From: RUG100 sp050953405
Lineage (GTDB): Bacteria; Bacillota; Clostridia; Peptostreptococcales; Anaerovoracaceae
DNA: 64,000 bases
Reading direction: 5' to 3'
Assembly (NCBI GenBank): GCA_050953405.1
Contig: JBMNMP010000001.1
Coordinates: 496,001 to 560,000, forward strand
Part shown: one piece after another, positions 25,507-34,059 of the stretch
Layout: each line of letters begins with the position of its first letter
Position numbering within the stretch: position 1 is the stretch's first letter
The notes under the pieces: model-generated
Seen by the model: the letters and a program-made list of their open reading frames with translations, nothing else
The model's database searches: none
Told to the model about the DNA's origin: nothing
Translations under genes and position numbers: made by a program

Positions 25507-26967
25507 ATGGATCAAATAAAGAAGATAAACGAGATAATGACCGGCATGTCCCGCGTGGTAATGAAGCTGGAAGAGCGGGCCATAAAGGAATCGTCTTCCC
25601 GGGATCTTTCCATTACCGAGATACATACCCTGGATGCCATCGGGCCCAGGGATTCCCGCACCATGAGTCAGGTGGCCTGGAAACTCGATATCCAGGTGAG
25701 CACCCTGACCACGGCCATCAACAAGCTGGTGAAAAAGGGCTATTTGGAGCGCTTTCGCATCCCGGAGGACCGCCGCATCGTAAAGCTCAAGCTGACCGAA
25801 AAAGGCGCCGGCGCCCTTCTGGAGCACAAGACGTTCCAGGAGAACATGGTCAAGGAAGCCATCTCCGAGATGGATGAGGACGATGTCAACAGCTTTGTGC
25901 TCGGCATCGAAAACATCAGCCGCTTTTTTGCCATGCAGCAGTATCAGCCGCTGCGCGACCGCAGCGATTATCATCTGGCGCCGCTGGAGCTGGCCGGGAA
26001 TCGTCTTGCTGTGCCTCTCTTTCAGGGAGGCATGGGCATAGGCGTGTCCCTGGGCGGACTGGCGGGTGCCGTAGCCGCCTGCGGTGGACTCGGCGTGGTC
26101 TCCGCAGTAGAGCCGGGATATAGAGAAGCCGACTTTGAAGCCGACCCCCTGACGGCAAATCTGCGGGCGCTGCGGCGCGAGATCAGGAAAGCGCTGAAGA
26201 CGGCCCGGGAGGCCGGAAACGGCGGCCTGGTAGGCGTCAATGTGACTGCCAGCCGCGAGCATTACGGCGATCTGGTGCGCGCATCGATAGATGCCGGAGC
26301 GCAGGTCATCGTATCCGGAGGCGGTCTGCCGATGACTCTGCCGGGATTCGCCGAGCAGAGCGGCAGAGGTTCCGGGGTGGCTCTGATCCCCATCGTTTCA
26401 TCGGCCAGGGCGGCGAGGCTGATCATGAAGAACTGGAAGAAAAAGCACGATCGCATACCGGATGCCTTCATTTTCGAGAGCTCTTATGCCGGCGGCTATC
26501 TCGGCTACAAGGAAACGCAGATGGAATCCGGCAAGGACGAATTCTACCGCACGATACTGGAAATACGGGAAGAAATAGGTGACATCCCGCTGATTGCCGG
26601 AGGCGGCATAATGAGCAGGAAGGATGCCATGCGGGCTTATGCCTTCGGAGCGGACGGACTGCAGCTGGGCAGCAGCTTTATCATCACCGAGGAGTGCGAT
26701 GCCAGCGAAGGATTCAAGAAGGCCTATTTGAACTTGCAGGAAAATGATGTTACAATCATCAGGAACCCACAGGGCATGCCGTGCCAGGTGATCAACAACG
26801 AGTTCGTGAAAGGGCTCGATCACGCGATCACGGCTGAGGAAGAGCGGGCAGCGCTGATCCGTGCCGTAAAGGGTGACAGAGAGCATGGCCTCTTCTTCTG
26901 CGGCAGTATGGCATATCGCATGAAGCACGCCGGGAATGTGCAGGAGGTCTTCAGAGAATTCGTTTGA
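25507..26967 (+). CDS. Fusion of a MarR/FabT-like repressor with a FabK/nitronate-monooxygenase-like flavin barrel
   Basis: A 486-residue protein with two parts. Residues 1-147 form a MarR winged helix: TMSQVAWKLDIQVSTLTTAINKLVKKGYLERF (about 52-83) and the wing RIPEDRRIVKLKLTEKG. Residues about 165-486 are a TIM barrel like FabK: LAVPLFQGGMGIGVSLGGLAGAVA, then GVNVTAS, IVSGGGLP, PLIAGGGIMSRKDAMRAYAFGADGLQLGSSFI. At the position of the FabK active-site His (GGHIG) it has GGYLG with Tyr331. It is the last gene of the fab operon (23 bp after fabZ, AAGGGG upstream). I infer a regulator whose flavin barrel senses a nucleotide or acyl ligand; an enzyme with altered chemistry is the alternative. 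No frameshift or stop lies at the joint. Confidence 0.88.
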   Translation: MDQIKKINEIMTGMSRVVMKLEERAIKESSSRDLSITEIHTLDAIGPRDSRTMSQVAWKLDIQVSTLTTAINKLVKKGYLERFRIPEDRRIVKLKLTEKGAGALLEHKTFQENMVKEAISEMDEDDVNSFVLGIENISRFFAMQQYQPLRDRSDYHLAPLELAGNRLAVPLFQGGMGIGVSLGGLAGAVAACGGLGVVSAVEPGYREADFEADPLTANLRALRREIRKALKTAREAGNGGLVGVNVTASREHYGDLVRASIDAGAQVIVSGGGLPMTLPGFAEQSGRGSGVALIPIVSSARAARLIMKNWKKKHDRIPDAFIFESSYAGGYLGYKETQMESGKDEFYRTILEIREEIGDIPLIAGGGIMSRKDAMRAYAFGADGLQLGSSFIITEECDASEGFKKAYLNLQENDVTIIRNPQGMPCQVINNEFVKGLDHAITAEEERAALIRAVKGDREHGLFFCGSMAYRMKHAGNVQEVFREFV

Positions 26968-26981
26968 GGAAGGAAGCACGG

Positions 26982-29900
26982 ATGCTGAACATTTATTACG
27001 GCCGCGAGAACCTTAACAGAGACAGATTTATATACGAAAATATAAAGGGCAGTACCATCGTCATTGTACCTGACCAGTTCACGGTGCAGGCGGAGCGGGA
27101 TGCCTTTTTTTATATGCGCAGCAAGGGCATTATGGAGGTCGAAGTGCTCAGCTTTTCGCGCCTGGCGGACCGCATATTTTCCGAGCAGGGCGGCGGACGC
27201 ACGCCCATGATAGACCGTCAGGGAAGGCACATGCTGCTGACACGCATCATGAACCGCCTCCGGAAGGAGCTCGGAGTATATGCCGGTTACGGTGCCGACA
27301 GCTCTTTCATAGACATGGTCAATGACTTCATCTCGGAGACCAAGCAGTACGGAAAGACGCCTCAGGATCTGCTGCAGATAACTGAACGCCTGCCTGAAAA
27401 CCGCTATCTGCGCAGAAAGCTCGAGGATATCAGCCGCATTTTTGCAGCTTATGAGGAGCAGATCGACGGCAAATACATCGACACCGAGGATCGTGTCTCC
27501 ATGATGATAGACCGCATCAGGGGCTCGCAGCTGGCAGCCGGGAATACGTTCTGGATCTACGGGTTCGATTATTTTGCGCCCAAGAACCGGGAGACGATCC
27601 TGGCCCTGATCGCGGAGGCGCAGCAGGTGAATCTGGTAATGACATGGGACGAAAATTGTGCGGACCGCGATCTGTTTTCGATAACAGGCGGCATCATGGA
27701 CGACCTCGAACAGCAGGCGGAAGAGCAGGGCATTGCACATACCAGGGTACAGATCGGCAGTGAATACGAGGAGAGCCGGCCGGGCGCCATTGCAGCTCTG
27801 GAAAAGAACCTTTTTGCCATACCGCCGGGAATCAGCGGGGAGAGCCGGGGAATGACGCTGGTGCGGGCTGCCGGATACTACGCGGAAGCGGAGACCGCGG
27901 CGGCCAAGGTGCTGCAGCTGGTACGCGACAAAGGCATGCGTTACCGCGATATAGCCATCATCTGCAACGACCTGGATACCCGCGGCAGGATATACAAGAG
28001 GGTCTTTTCACAGTATGGCATAGAGATATTTGTCGATGAAAAGCGCGGTATCATGAACCACCCATCGGTGAACTATATTCTATCGCTGATCGATGTGGTG
28101 GCCGGGGCTTATCGGGCGGAGGACGTGCTGCGCCTCGTGAAGACCGGACTCACGGAGCTGGACCGTGAAGAGGCGGAGAAGTTTGAGAATTACGTGAAAA
28201 CCTATGCGATCAGAGGACCGCGCTTTCGTGAGGAATTCACGCGCGGTGCAGGGGACCTGGGGCAGGAAGCTGTTGCCGGGATGGAGGACTGCAGGCGCAG
28301 AGTCATCGGACCCATCATGGACTTTGCGGCGGCTTACAAGGAAGCCGATGATGTTGAGAGCAAGGTGCGCTGCCTCTATGAACACATTACCGGGGTCTGC
28401 CATCTGGATGAGAAGACGGAGGCGCAGATCGATGCCTACATAGAAGATGACGAGCTGGAGCTGGCGGCCGAGAGCGCGCAGATCTGGAATGTGATCGTAG
28501 GCGTCTTCGATCAAATGGTGGAGGTGACCGGTGACAGCGGCATTTCGCAGAAGGACTTTGCCGCTATGTTCCGTTCCGGATTTGAGGCTGTGGAGATCGG
28601 TCTGATTCCGCCGGCGCTGGACGGTGTCCTCATGGGGACCATGCAGCGCACGCGTACCGGCAGTGTCCGCGCGCTGCTGGTGATGGGCGCCAACGAAGGG
28701 GTGCTTCCCGCCGAGTCCGGCGATGATGGCCTTCTGAGTGAAGAGGAGAAGATGGAGCTGGCGGATTTTGATGACGGCAAGCTGCGCATCTGCAAGCTGG
28801 ACCGGCTGCGTGTGCAGGAGGAAAACCTCGCCATCTACCGCAATCTTGCAAGGCCCGCCGAAGAGCTGTGGATCAGTTGTTCGGCATCCGATGAAGATGG
28901 AAAGGCCATCAGGCCTTCGCGTATTTTCAGTGCTCTGGAGGCGATCTGCCCGGATGCGCCGCGGCAGGTGGACTCCATCACCGCCGAAGACAAGCTGGCC
29001 ATGATATCGGCGCCTGAGATAGGAATCGATCACCTGACCGGCGCTCTGCGCGATGGGATGTCCAGCGGTGAAGTGGATCCCTGCTGGCAGGAGACGCTGG
29101 CATGGTACCGGGAAAACCGGCCGCAGATGGCGGAGAACATGAGGGACGGCCTGCTGTTCAGCAACCAGGTGGGGCAGATCAGCCGCGAAGAGGTTGTGGA
29201 GCTCTACAAGCGCAACAGGGATGTCCTTTCGCTGAGTCCTTCGAGGCTGGAACTGTTCGGCAAGTGCCCCTTCTCACACTTCGTTCGCTACGGACTGCGG
29301 CCTGACGAACCGCGGGAGTTCCACGTGGGCCCCGCAGATATGGGAGACATCTATCATCGCTGTCTCATGCGCATGGCGCGCGAGCTTACACAGGACGGCG
29401 TTGCCATCACCGACGTTGAGTCCCCGTGGATGACGGTCACCCGTGAGGATTGCGAAGAAAAGACTGCCGGGATCATCGATGAAGAGCTCGGCAGCTATCG
29501 TGAGGGACTCTTCGGCAGCGACCGCGCGGAGAGCTATCGCGGCCGCCGTGCAAAGGAGATCTGCAGCGAAGCCGTATGGATGATGGTGGAACACGTGCGC
29601 TGCGGCCGCATCGACTCCATGCAGCAGGAAGTGGGCTTTGGTCGCCGCAAGCCGATCGCACCGATCAGCATCGAGACTTCTACGGGCGAAGAGATCCTCA
29701 TCGAGGGCATCATCGACAGGGTGGACTATCTGCCGGGCGATAATGTCAAGGTCATAGATTACAAGTCCGGCAATGACAAGTATAGCAGCGCGGAGGCCCT
29801 GGGCGGCTGGAAGCTGCAGCTGTTAGTATATCTTCGTGCCGCCTGCGAAGGAAGGCGTGATCCCGCGGGAGCTTTCTATTTCCATATAACGTCACCGGAA

Positions 29901-30302
29901 CTGAAAGCCAGTTCAGTGAGCAACAGTGAGCTGGAAAAAAAGGTGGCCGATGAGATCAGGACAGCATTCCGGATGGACGGCTTCATGGTGAATGAGGAGG
30001 ATGTCGTCGAATGCATGGACAGCAGCATGGATGGGGGGCCGTCAATGATAATCCCGGCAAGGCGCCTCAAGGCAGGAAGTGTAAGCGGAAGCGGAAAGGT
30101 GATGTCCCGCGATGCGATGAACGATCTGATGAATGAGGTCAACAAGAACATGGACGATATGGTGCGCCGCCTCGCGGATGGCGATATCCGGATATTGCCG
30201 GCGAGCATCAAAGATATGAAGGCCTGCCGTTACTGCCGCTACAAGGGCATCTGCAAATTCGATGTCACCTTCAGCGGATGCAGGTACAGGGACATAAAAT
30301 AG
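26982..30302 (+). CDS. addB: ATP-dependent helicase/nuclease subunit B (AddB/RexB)
   Basis: Subunit of the AddAB/RexAB enzyme that resects double-strand breaks for recombination. 1106 residues from ATG 26982, typical length. The N-terminal start IYYGRENLNRDRFIYENI occupies the place of the AddB Walker A loop but lacks GxGKT/S, as in RexB-type proteins. The C-terminal nuclease has GDIYHR near 790 and the PD-(D/E)xK core VKVIDYKSGNDKYS near 925. The four iron-sulfur cysteines are visible: one in FGKCPFSHFVRYGL and three in the C-terminal CRYCRYKGICKF and GCRYRD region. No addA follows; the gene ends in a strong terminator. Confidence 0.93.
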   Translation: MLNIYYGRENLNRDRFIYENIKGSTIVIVPDQFTVQAERDAFFYMRSKGIMEVEVLSFSRLADRIFSEQGGGRTPMIDRQGRHMLLTRIMNRLRKELGVYAGYGADSSFIDMVNDFISETKQYGKTPQDLLQITERLPENRYLRRKLEDISRIFAAYEEQIDGKYIDTEDRVSMMIDRIRGSQLAAGNTFWIYGFDYFAPKNRETILALIAEAQQVNLVMTWDENCADRDLFSITGGIMDDLEQQAEEQGIAHTRVQIGSEYEESRPGAIAALEKNLFAIPPGISGESRGMTLVRAAGYYAEAETAAAKVLQLVRDKGMRYRDIAIICNDLDTRGRIYKRVFSQYGIEIFVDEKRGIMNHPSVNYILSLIDVVAGAYRAEDVLRLVKTGLTELDREEAEKFENYVKTYAIRGPRFREEFTRGAGDLGQEAVAGMEDCRRRVIGPIMDFAAAYKEADDVESKVRCLYEHITGVCHLDEKTEAQIDAYIEDDELELAAESAQIWNVIVGVFDQMVEVTGDSGISQKDFAAMFRSGFEAVEIGLIPPALDGVLMGTMQRTRTGSVRALLVMGANEGVLPAESGDDGLLSEEEKMELADFDDGKLRICKLDRLRVQEENLAIYRNLARPAEELWISCSASDEDGKAIRPSRIFSALEAICPDAPRQVDSITAEDKLAMISAPEIGIDHLTGALRDGMSSGEVDPCWQETLAWYRENRPQMAENMRDGLLFSNQVGQISREEVVELYKRNRDVLSLSPSRLELFGKCPFSHFVRYGLRPDEPREFHVGPADMGDIYHRCLMRMARELTQDGVAITDVESPWMTVTREDCEEKTAGIIDEELGSYREGLFGSDRAESYRGRRAKEICSEAVWMMVEHVRCGRIDSMQQEVGFGRRKPIAPISIETSTGEEILIEGIIDRVDYLPGDNVKVIDYKSGNDKYSSAEALGGWKLQLLVYLRAACEGRRDPAGAFYFHITSPELKASSVSNSELEKKVADEIRTAFRMDGFMVNEEDVVECMDSSMDGGPSMIIPARRLKAGSVSGSGKVMSRDAMNDLMNEVNKNMDDMVRRLADGDIRILPASIKDMKACRYCRYKGICKFDVTFSGCRYRDIK

Positions 30303-30307
30303 CATTC

Positions 30308-30337
30308 AAAAACGACCCCTTCGCGGGGGTCGTTTTT
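30308..30337. terminator. Bidirectional terminator between addB and nrdJ
   Basis: AAAAACGACCCC-TTCG-(C)GGGGGTCGTTTTT: 12-bp stem, UUCG tetraloop, with A and T runs serving both converging genes. Confidence 0.95.
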
Positions 30338-30363
30338 CGTTAGCGTGATTCTGATAGCTCTCC

Positions 30364-32658
30364 TCAGCCGCATTTGCTGAATCCGCAGTTGCGGCAGATG
30401 ACGCAGCCGCCTTCGTGTTCTACTGCGCTGCCGCATTCCGGACACTTGTGTATCTCGCCTGCGGTGGCCGGGATCACCGGGTCGGCAGGGGTATCGTTCG
30501 CAGGCTGCGGGAACGGTTTGAAGCCTTCGGGTTTGTCAAACGGAGAATTGCCGCTCTGTGGTTCTTCTTCGATGTACTTGGAGACTTTCATGAGGACCTT
30601 GGCGATCGCATCAGGGCAGGATGTGCAGTTCATACCCTGCTGTCTGATCGTTGAGGGACATCTGATGCCTTTCAGCTGGTCGTAAACTTCGTTGACAGAA
30701 ATGCCGCTCCTCAGGGCTACCGACGCCAGCCTGGCGGTTGCTTCGCTCTGGCTGGGGCATCCGCCCGCCTTTCCGGTGCTCGTGAAGACCTCGCAGATAC
30801 CGTTTTCATCGTAGTTTGTGGTGATGTAAAGGTTGCCGCAGCCGATCTTCATCTTTTCTGTAAAGCCGCGGGTCACCGCCGAACGCGGTCTCGGTTCTAT
30901 CTCACCGAATTTCTGTTTGGTGGCTGTCTTTTCTTTATCCTTGACCTCTCCGATATTCAATACCTGGCTGTCACGGCTGCCGTCGCGGTATATGGTGACT
31001 CCCTTGCATCCGGTCTCATAAGCAAGACGATAAACCCTGGCGACATCTTCTCTGGTAGCCGAGCTCTCGAAATTGACAGTCTTGGAAACCGCGTTGTCTA
31101 CGTGTCTCTGGAATGCAGCCTGCATGTTGATGTGATCTGCCGGACTGATATCGTGGGCACAGACGAATACCCGCCTGATCTCTTCGGGGATCTCGGTGCA
31201 GTGGGCGATGGTTCCCTCTTTGGCGATCTTGCGCATCAGCTCCTCGCTGTAGATACCTGCATCTTTCAGCTTCTGCATCAGTATGGGGTTGACCTCGATC
31301 AGCTCGGTGCCGTCCATGACATTGCGTATATATACGAAAGCAAAGACCGGTTCCACGCCGGATGAACATCCTGCGATCATGGATATGGTACCCGTAGGTG
31401 CAATGGTGGTAATAGTCCCGTTTCTCAGTTCTTCTCCTCCGGCATAGATGCTCTGTGAGAAGAGCGGGAAAGCTCCGCGCTCTTTGGCAAGCTTACTGGA
31501 AGCTGCGTGACCAACGTTGTTGATGAAAGCCATGATTTTGTCCGCGAGGTCCACCGCCGCCTGTGAATTGTACGGGATCCCGAGGATCAGCAGCAGGTCT
31601 GCAAAGCCCATGATGCCGAGGCCGATCTTTCTCGTCGACTTGGTCATCTCGTCGATTTTCTCCAGCGGATAGTTGTTGACGTCGATGACGTTGTCCAGGA
31701 AGTGGACTGCTTCTTCGACGGTCGTCTTCAGAAGATCGTAGTCGACCTGGTAGCCGCCTGCGGCGCGCTTGACCATTCTGGTCAGGTTGATAGAACCCAG
31801 GTTGCAGCTCTCATAGGGGAGCAGCGGCTGTTCGCCGCACGGATTGGTGCTCTCTATTTCGCCGACACCGGGTACGATGTTGTCTTTGTTGAGTCTGTCG
31901 AGAAAGATTATTCCCGGTTCGCCGTTGGACCAGGCCGCGTCTACGATGGTGTCGAAGACCTGCCCCGCGTTGAGGTGGTCGACAGCGATGCCGGTCCTGG
32001 GATCGATCAGGTCATAATCCTCGCGGTTTTCAGCCGCTTTCATGAATTCTTCGGTGATCCCGACTGATATATTGAAGTTGGTGATTTCGTTGTTGTCCTG
32101 CTTGCACTTGATGAATTCCATGATGTCCGGGTGGTCGATGCGCAGGATGCCCATGTTGGCTCCGCGTCTGGTGCCGCCCTGCTTGACGGCTTCCGTGGCC
32201 GCATTGAATACTTTCATGAAGCTGACCGGACCGCTGGCAACGCCGCCCGTTGATCTGACGGTCGCTCCGCTCGGCCGGAGACGTGAAAATGCAAAACCGG
32301 TACCGCCGCCTGATTTGTGTATCAGGGCTGCATTTTTCACGGCATCAAAAATCTCTTCCATGCTGTCGCCGACGGGAAGAACGAAACAGGCTGACAACTG
32401 ACCCAGAGGTCTGCCCGCATTCATCAGTGTCGGTGAGTTCGGCATGAACCTGAGGCTGGTCATCAACTCAAAAAAATCTGCGCTGAGCCTCTCCGTGTCC
32501 GCATTACTGTTGTAGTTCCTGTCCGCAGCTGCTATGGCATCAGCCACGCGGCGGAACATGCCTTCGACGCTCTCGACTACTTTTCCTTCTTCATCTTTTC
32601 CAAGATATCTGCGTGACAGCACTGCCAGAGCGTTTTTACCTATATCAGAAATCGCCAT
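30364..32658 (-). CDS. nrdJ: Adenosylcobalamin-dependent (class II) ribonucleotide reductase
   Basis: Reduces ribonucleotides to deoxyribonucleotides independently of oxygen. 764 residues from ATG 32658 (GGAGGGAGTATA upstream; the frame opens at 32685 without support). NSPTLMNAGRPLGQLSACFVLPVGD holds the first redox Cys. The active-site NPCGEQPLLPYESCNLGSINL carries the catalytic Cys-x-Glu, followed by ATRKIGLGIMGFADLL-type sequence (STRKIGLGIMGF). ATIAPTGTISMIAGCSSGVEP is the substrate phosphate loop. The C-terminus has a zinc-ribbon-like CPECGS...CRNCGFSKCG. There is no ATP-cone visible at the N-terminus. Monocistronic with its own promoter. Confidence 0.96.
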   Translation of the reverse strand: MAISDIGKNALAVLSRRYLGKDEEGKVVESVEGMFRRVADAIAAADRNYNSNADTERLSADFFELMTSLRFMPNSPTLMNAGRPLGQLSACFVLPVGDSMEEIFDAVKNAALIHKSGGGTGFAFSRLRPSGATVRSTGGVASGPVSFMKVFNAATEAVKQGGTRRGANMGILRIDHPDIMEFIKCKQDNNEITNFNISVGITEEFMKAAENREDYDLIDPRTGIAVDHLNAGQVFDTIVDAAWSNGEPGIIFLDRLNKDNIVPGVGEIESTNPCGEQPLLPYESCNLGSINLTRMVKRAAGGYQVDYDLLKTTVEEAVHFLDNVIDVNNYPLEKIDEMTKSTRKIGLGIMGFADLLLILGIPYNSQAAVDLADKIMAFINNVGHAASSKLAKERGAFPLFSQSIYAGGEELRNGTITTIAPTGTISMIAGCSSGVEPVFAFVYIRNVMDGTELIEVNPILMQKLKDAGIYSEELMRKIAKEGTIAHCTEIPEEIRRVFVCAHDISPADHINMQAAFQRHVDNAVSKTVNFESSATREDVARVYRLAYETGCKGVTIYRDGSRDSQVLNIGEVKDKEKTATKQKFGEIEPRPRSAVTRGFTEKMKIGCGNLYITTNYDENGICEVFTSTGKAGGCPSQSEATARLASVALRSGISVNEVYDQLKGIRCPSTIRQQGMNCTSCPDAIAKVLMKVSKYIEEEPQSGNSPFDKPEGFKPFPQPANDTPADPVIPATAGEIHKCPECGSAVEHEGGCVICRNCGFSKCG

Positions 32659-32711
32659 TATACTCCCTCCGTTATTTGAAATCATATTTTATCGATGTGT
32701 TGACAAAAAGC

Positions 32712-32740
32712 ATTATACTACTGCATATTGATGTACGCAA
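32712..32740 (-). promoter_or_regulatory. Promoter of nrdJ
   Basis: On the minus strand, TTGCGT (32740-32735), 17-bp spacer, TATAAT (32717-32712). I see no NrdR-box pair or cobalamin riboswitch in the 50-base leader. Confidence 0.8.
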
Positions 32741-32894
32741 GGGAAACGAGCACAATATGTTCAGGTTCTGGATCAGTGGCGGCCGTCGCGCCGGGCACGG
32801 CCAAGAAACTGTTTCCACCAGCAGCGCCGGGATGAAGGCATAGCGGCTTACCGGGCGGGCCGGGTCGCGCATCCCCCGGTTTGCTCACATCAAT

Positions 32895-32950
32895 GAAAAA
32901 TCCCGGCGGCACCAGACAATACATGATTGTACATCTGGTACGAGCCGGGA
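32895..32950 (-). terminator. Terminator of the cupin gene
   Basis: A long interrupted hairpin, TCCCGGC..TCTGGT-type arms (TCCCGGC/GCCGGGA plus ACCAGA/TCTGGT), followed on the minus strand by TTTTT. The rest of the 32741-32894 gap shows nothing I can support. Confidence 0.8.
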
Positions 32951-32973
32951 TCGAATAATCGTATTGTTTGTGA

Positions 32974-33306
32974 TCAGAATACTACTACCAGCAGCATTTT
33001 GAAGCGCTCCTTGCCGTAAACCGCATGCGGGTGTCCGGCCGGCATCACGATGCTGTCTCCGGTAGACAGTTCGTACTCCGTTCCGTCGATGGTGATCTTT
33101 CCTACCCCGTCCAGACAGGTCACCATGGCATCGCCGCCGGATTCGTGTGTGCTGATTTCTTCATCCTTGTCGAAAGCGAACAGGGTCACACTGACAGCGT
33201 CGTTCTGAGCCAGCGTGCGGCTGACGACCTGCCCCTCCTGATAAGCTACCTGTTCTTTCAGCTGCAGGACTTCCTTCTTTGCAATATTCTTCATTTTATC
33301 TGCCAT
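32974..33306 (-). CDS. Single-domain cupin protein
   Basis: 110 residues. A conserved cupin barrel: EEISTHESGGDAMVTCLDG (motif 1 with His and an acidic residue) and STGDSIVMPAGHPHAV (motif 2 with PxGxxH). Such small cupins bind a metal and often act as sensors or simple enzymes; there is no clue to the substrate. The start at 33306 has AAGGAGG upstream. An alternative start at the second Met (KNIAKKEV) is possible. Monocistronic. Confidence 0.88.
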   Translation of the reverse strand: MADKMKNIAKKEVLQLKEQVAYQEGQVVSRTLAQNDAVSVTLFAFDKDEEISTHESGGDAMVTCLDGVGKITIDGTEYELSTGDSIVMPAGHPHAVYGKERFKMLLVVVF

Positions 33307-33635
33307 TTTGCTGCCTCCTTTAATATTTCCGTGCCGCGAAAGGATCGATCAGCATTCGCGTTTGCAGCGTGCTGTGTCCGGCTTGATCCTTGTTGCTTCG
33401 ATTCTTCGAGGCGACCATCGCATCGCTGTGACTTCAAGTTCATCTGATGCATATCGCTCTGTTTTGACTTTATATTAGCAGAGATGCAGTCCAAAGTCGG
33501 TAACTTTTGTTACGAAAAGCCGCCTGTTTTGATTTAGTCGTATTATGTCAGTAAGCATCTTGTCGCTGAAGAGCAAGGCCTCATGTGAAATTTGGAATAA
33601 AGTTAGCTGCTGCGGGCCCAAGCCGAAAAAAATGA

Positions 33636-33664
33636 TTGATAATGTGTGCAGAACGTGACATAAT
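33636..33664 (+). promoter_or_regulatory. Candidate promoter in the cupin-VanZ gap
   Basis: TTGATA at 33636-33641, 17-bp spacer, CATAAT at 33659-33664. The stretch from 33307 to 33635 upstream shows no gene I can support; it contains a short palindrome GTAAC-TTTT-GTTAC near 33500. Confidence 0.6.
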
Positions 33665-33670
33665 ATCAGA

Positions 33671-33772
33671 AGGGACAGATGATGGTGCAAGAGAAGCACG
33701 CCTTGATGGAGGAGACCTCGTGTGCGAGTCCGGGTGTTTGTTCAATAGCCGCCTTCCGGGGCGGTTTTTTTT
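33671..33772 (+). ncRNA. Candidate small RNA of about 100 nt (or a very short peptide mRNA)
   Basis: A promoter at 33636-33664 and a strong terminator at 33749-33772 (CCGCC, 6-base loop, GGCGG, eight T) bracket about 100 bases with no conserved gene. An ATG-ATG at 33674 preceded by AGAAGGGACAG could open a short frame through the terminator, so a peptide is not excluded. The family is unknown; I do not see SRP or 6S RNA features. Confidence 0.45.
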
Positions 33773-33798
33773 GCCCCCGCGCGGGCGGCGGTGATCCC
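33770..33798 (+). repeat. Solitary CRISPR type I-E-like repeat, copy A (degenerate)
   Basis: Shares CCCCGCGC, GCGG and GGTGATCCC in the right order and spacing with type I-E repeats; by eye about 21 of 29 positions fit the consensus I remember. It overlaps the T run of the small-RNA terminator. The weakest of the three copies. Confidence 0.4.
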
Positions 33799-33921
33799 GT
33801 CGTCGGAACTGTGGGCCTATCTTATCACAGTTGAAGTGGGCGGCGAAGCATTGGGGGATTGCATGATCTGAACTACTTGTTGACGTTGGGGGAACGCAAA
33901 TGCAGATCTTTACTTCTATAG

Positions 33922-34029
33922 GGGGACAAAATAAAGGTCTTCAGTGATTATGAAGCAGATGCGGCAGATGTCGATCAAACTATTGAGCCGGCGCATACTT
34001 TGTACAACGTTCGACAAGGGGAACAGTAA
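33922..34029 (+). other. Short open stretch, possible gene remnant, in the 33.8-34.06 kb gap
   Basis: An open frame of 35 codons without a credible start, reading KVFSDYEADAADVDQTIEP near its beginning and ending at TAA 34027-34029. The composition looks protein-like but I recognise no family. The rest of the gap (33799-33921) shows nothing I can support. Confidence 0.25.
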
Positions 34030-34059
34030 TACAATCAGTTTAAAGGGGAAGGAGATTCT

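Noticed and set aside
25507..26967. Reading the fab-operon fusion gene simply as a second FabK or a nitronate monooxygenase
   Set aside because: The first 147 residues are a MarR domain and the active-site His is replaced by Tyr, so a plain enzyme label would be misleading.
32700..32705. TTGACA on the plus strand near nrdJ as a promoter
   Set aside because: No -10 box at 16-18 bp and no plus-strand gene follows; the minus-strand TTGCGT/TATAAT pair explains nrdJ better.
32757..32843. 28-codon frame starting ATG in the nrdJ-cupin gap
   Set aside because: No ribosome site; Gly/Arg-rich translation looks random and it overlaps the region just upstream of the nrdJ promoter.
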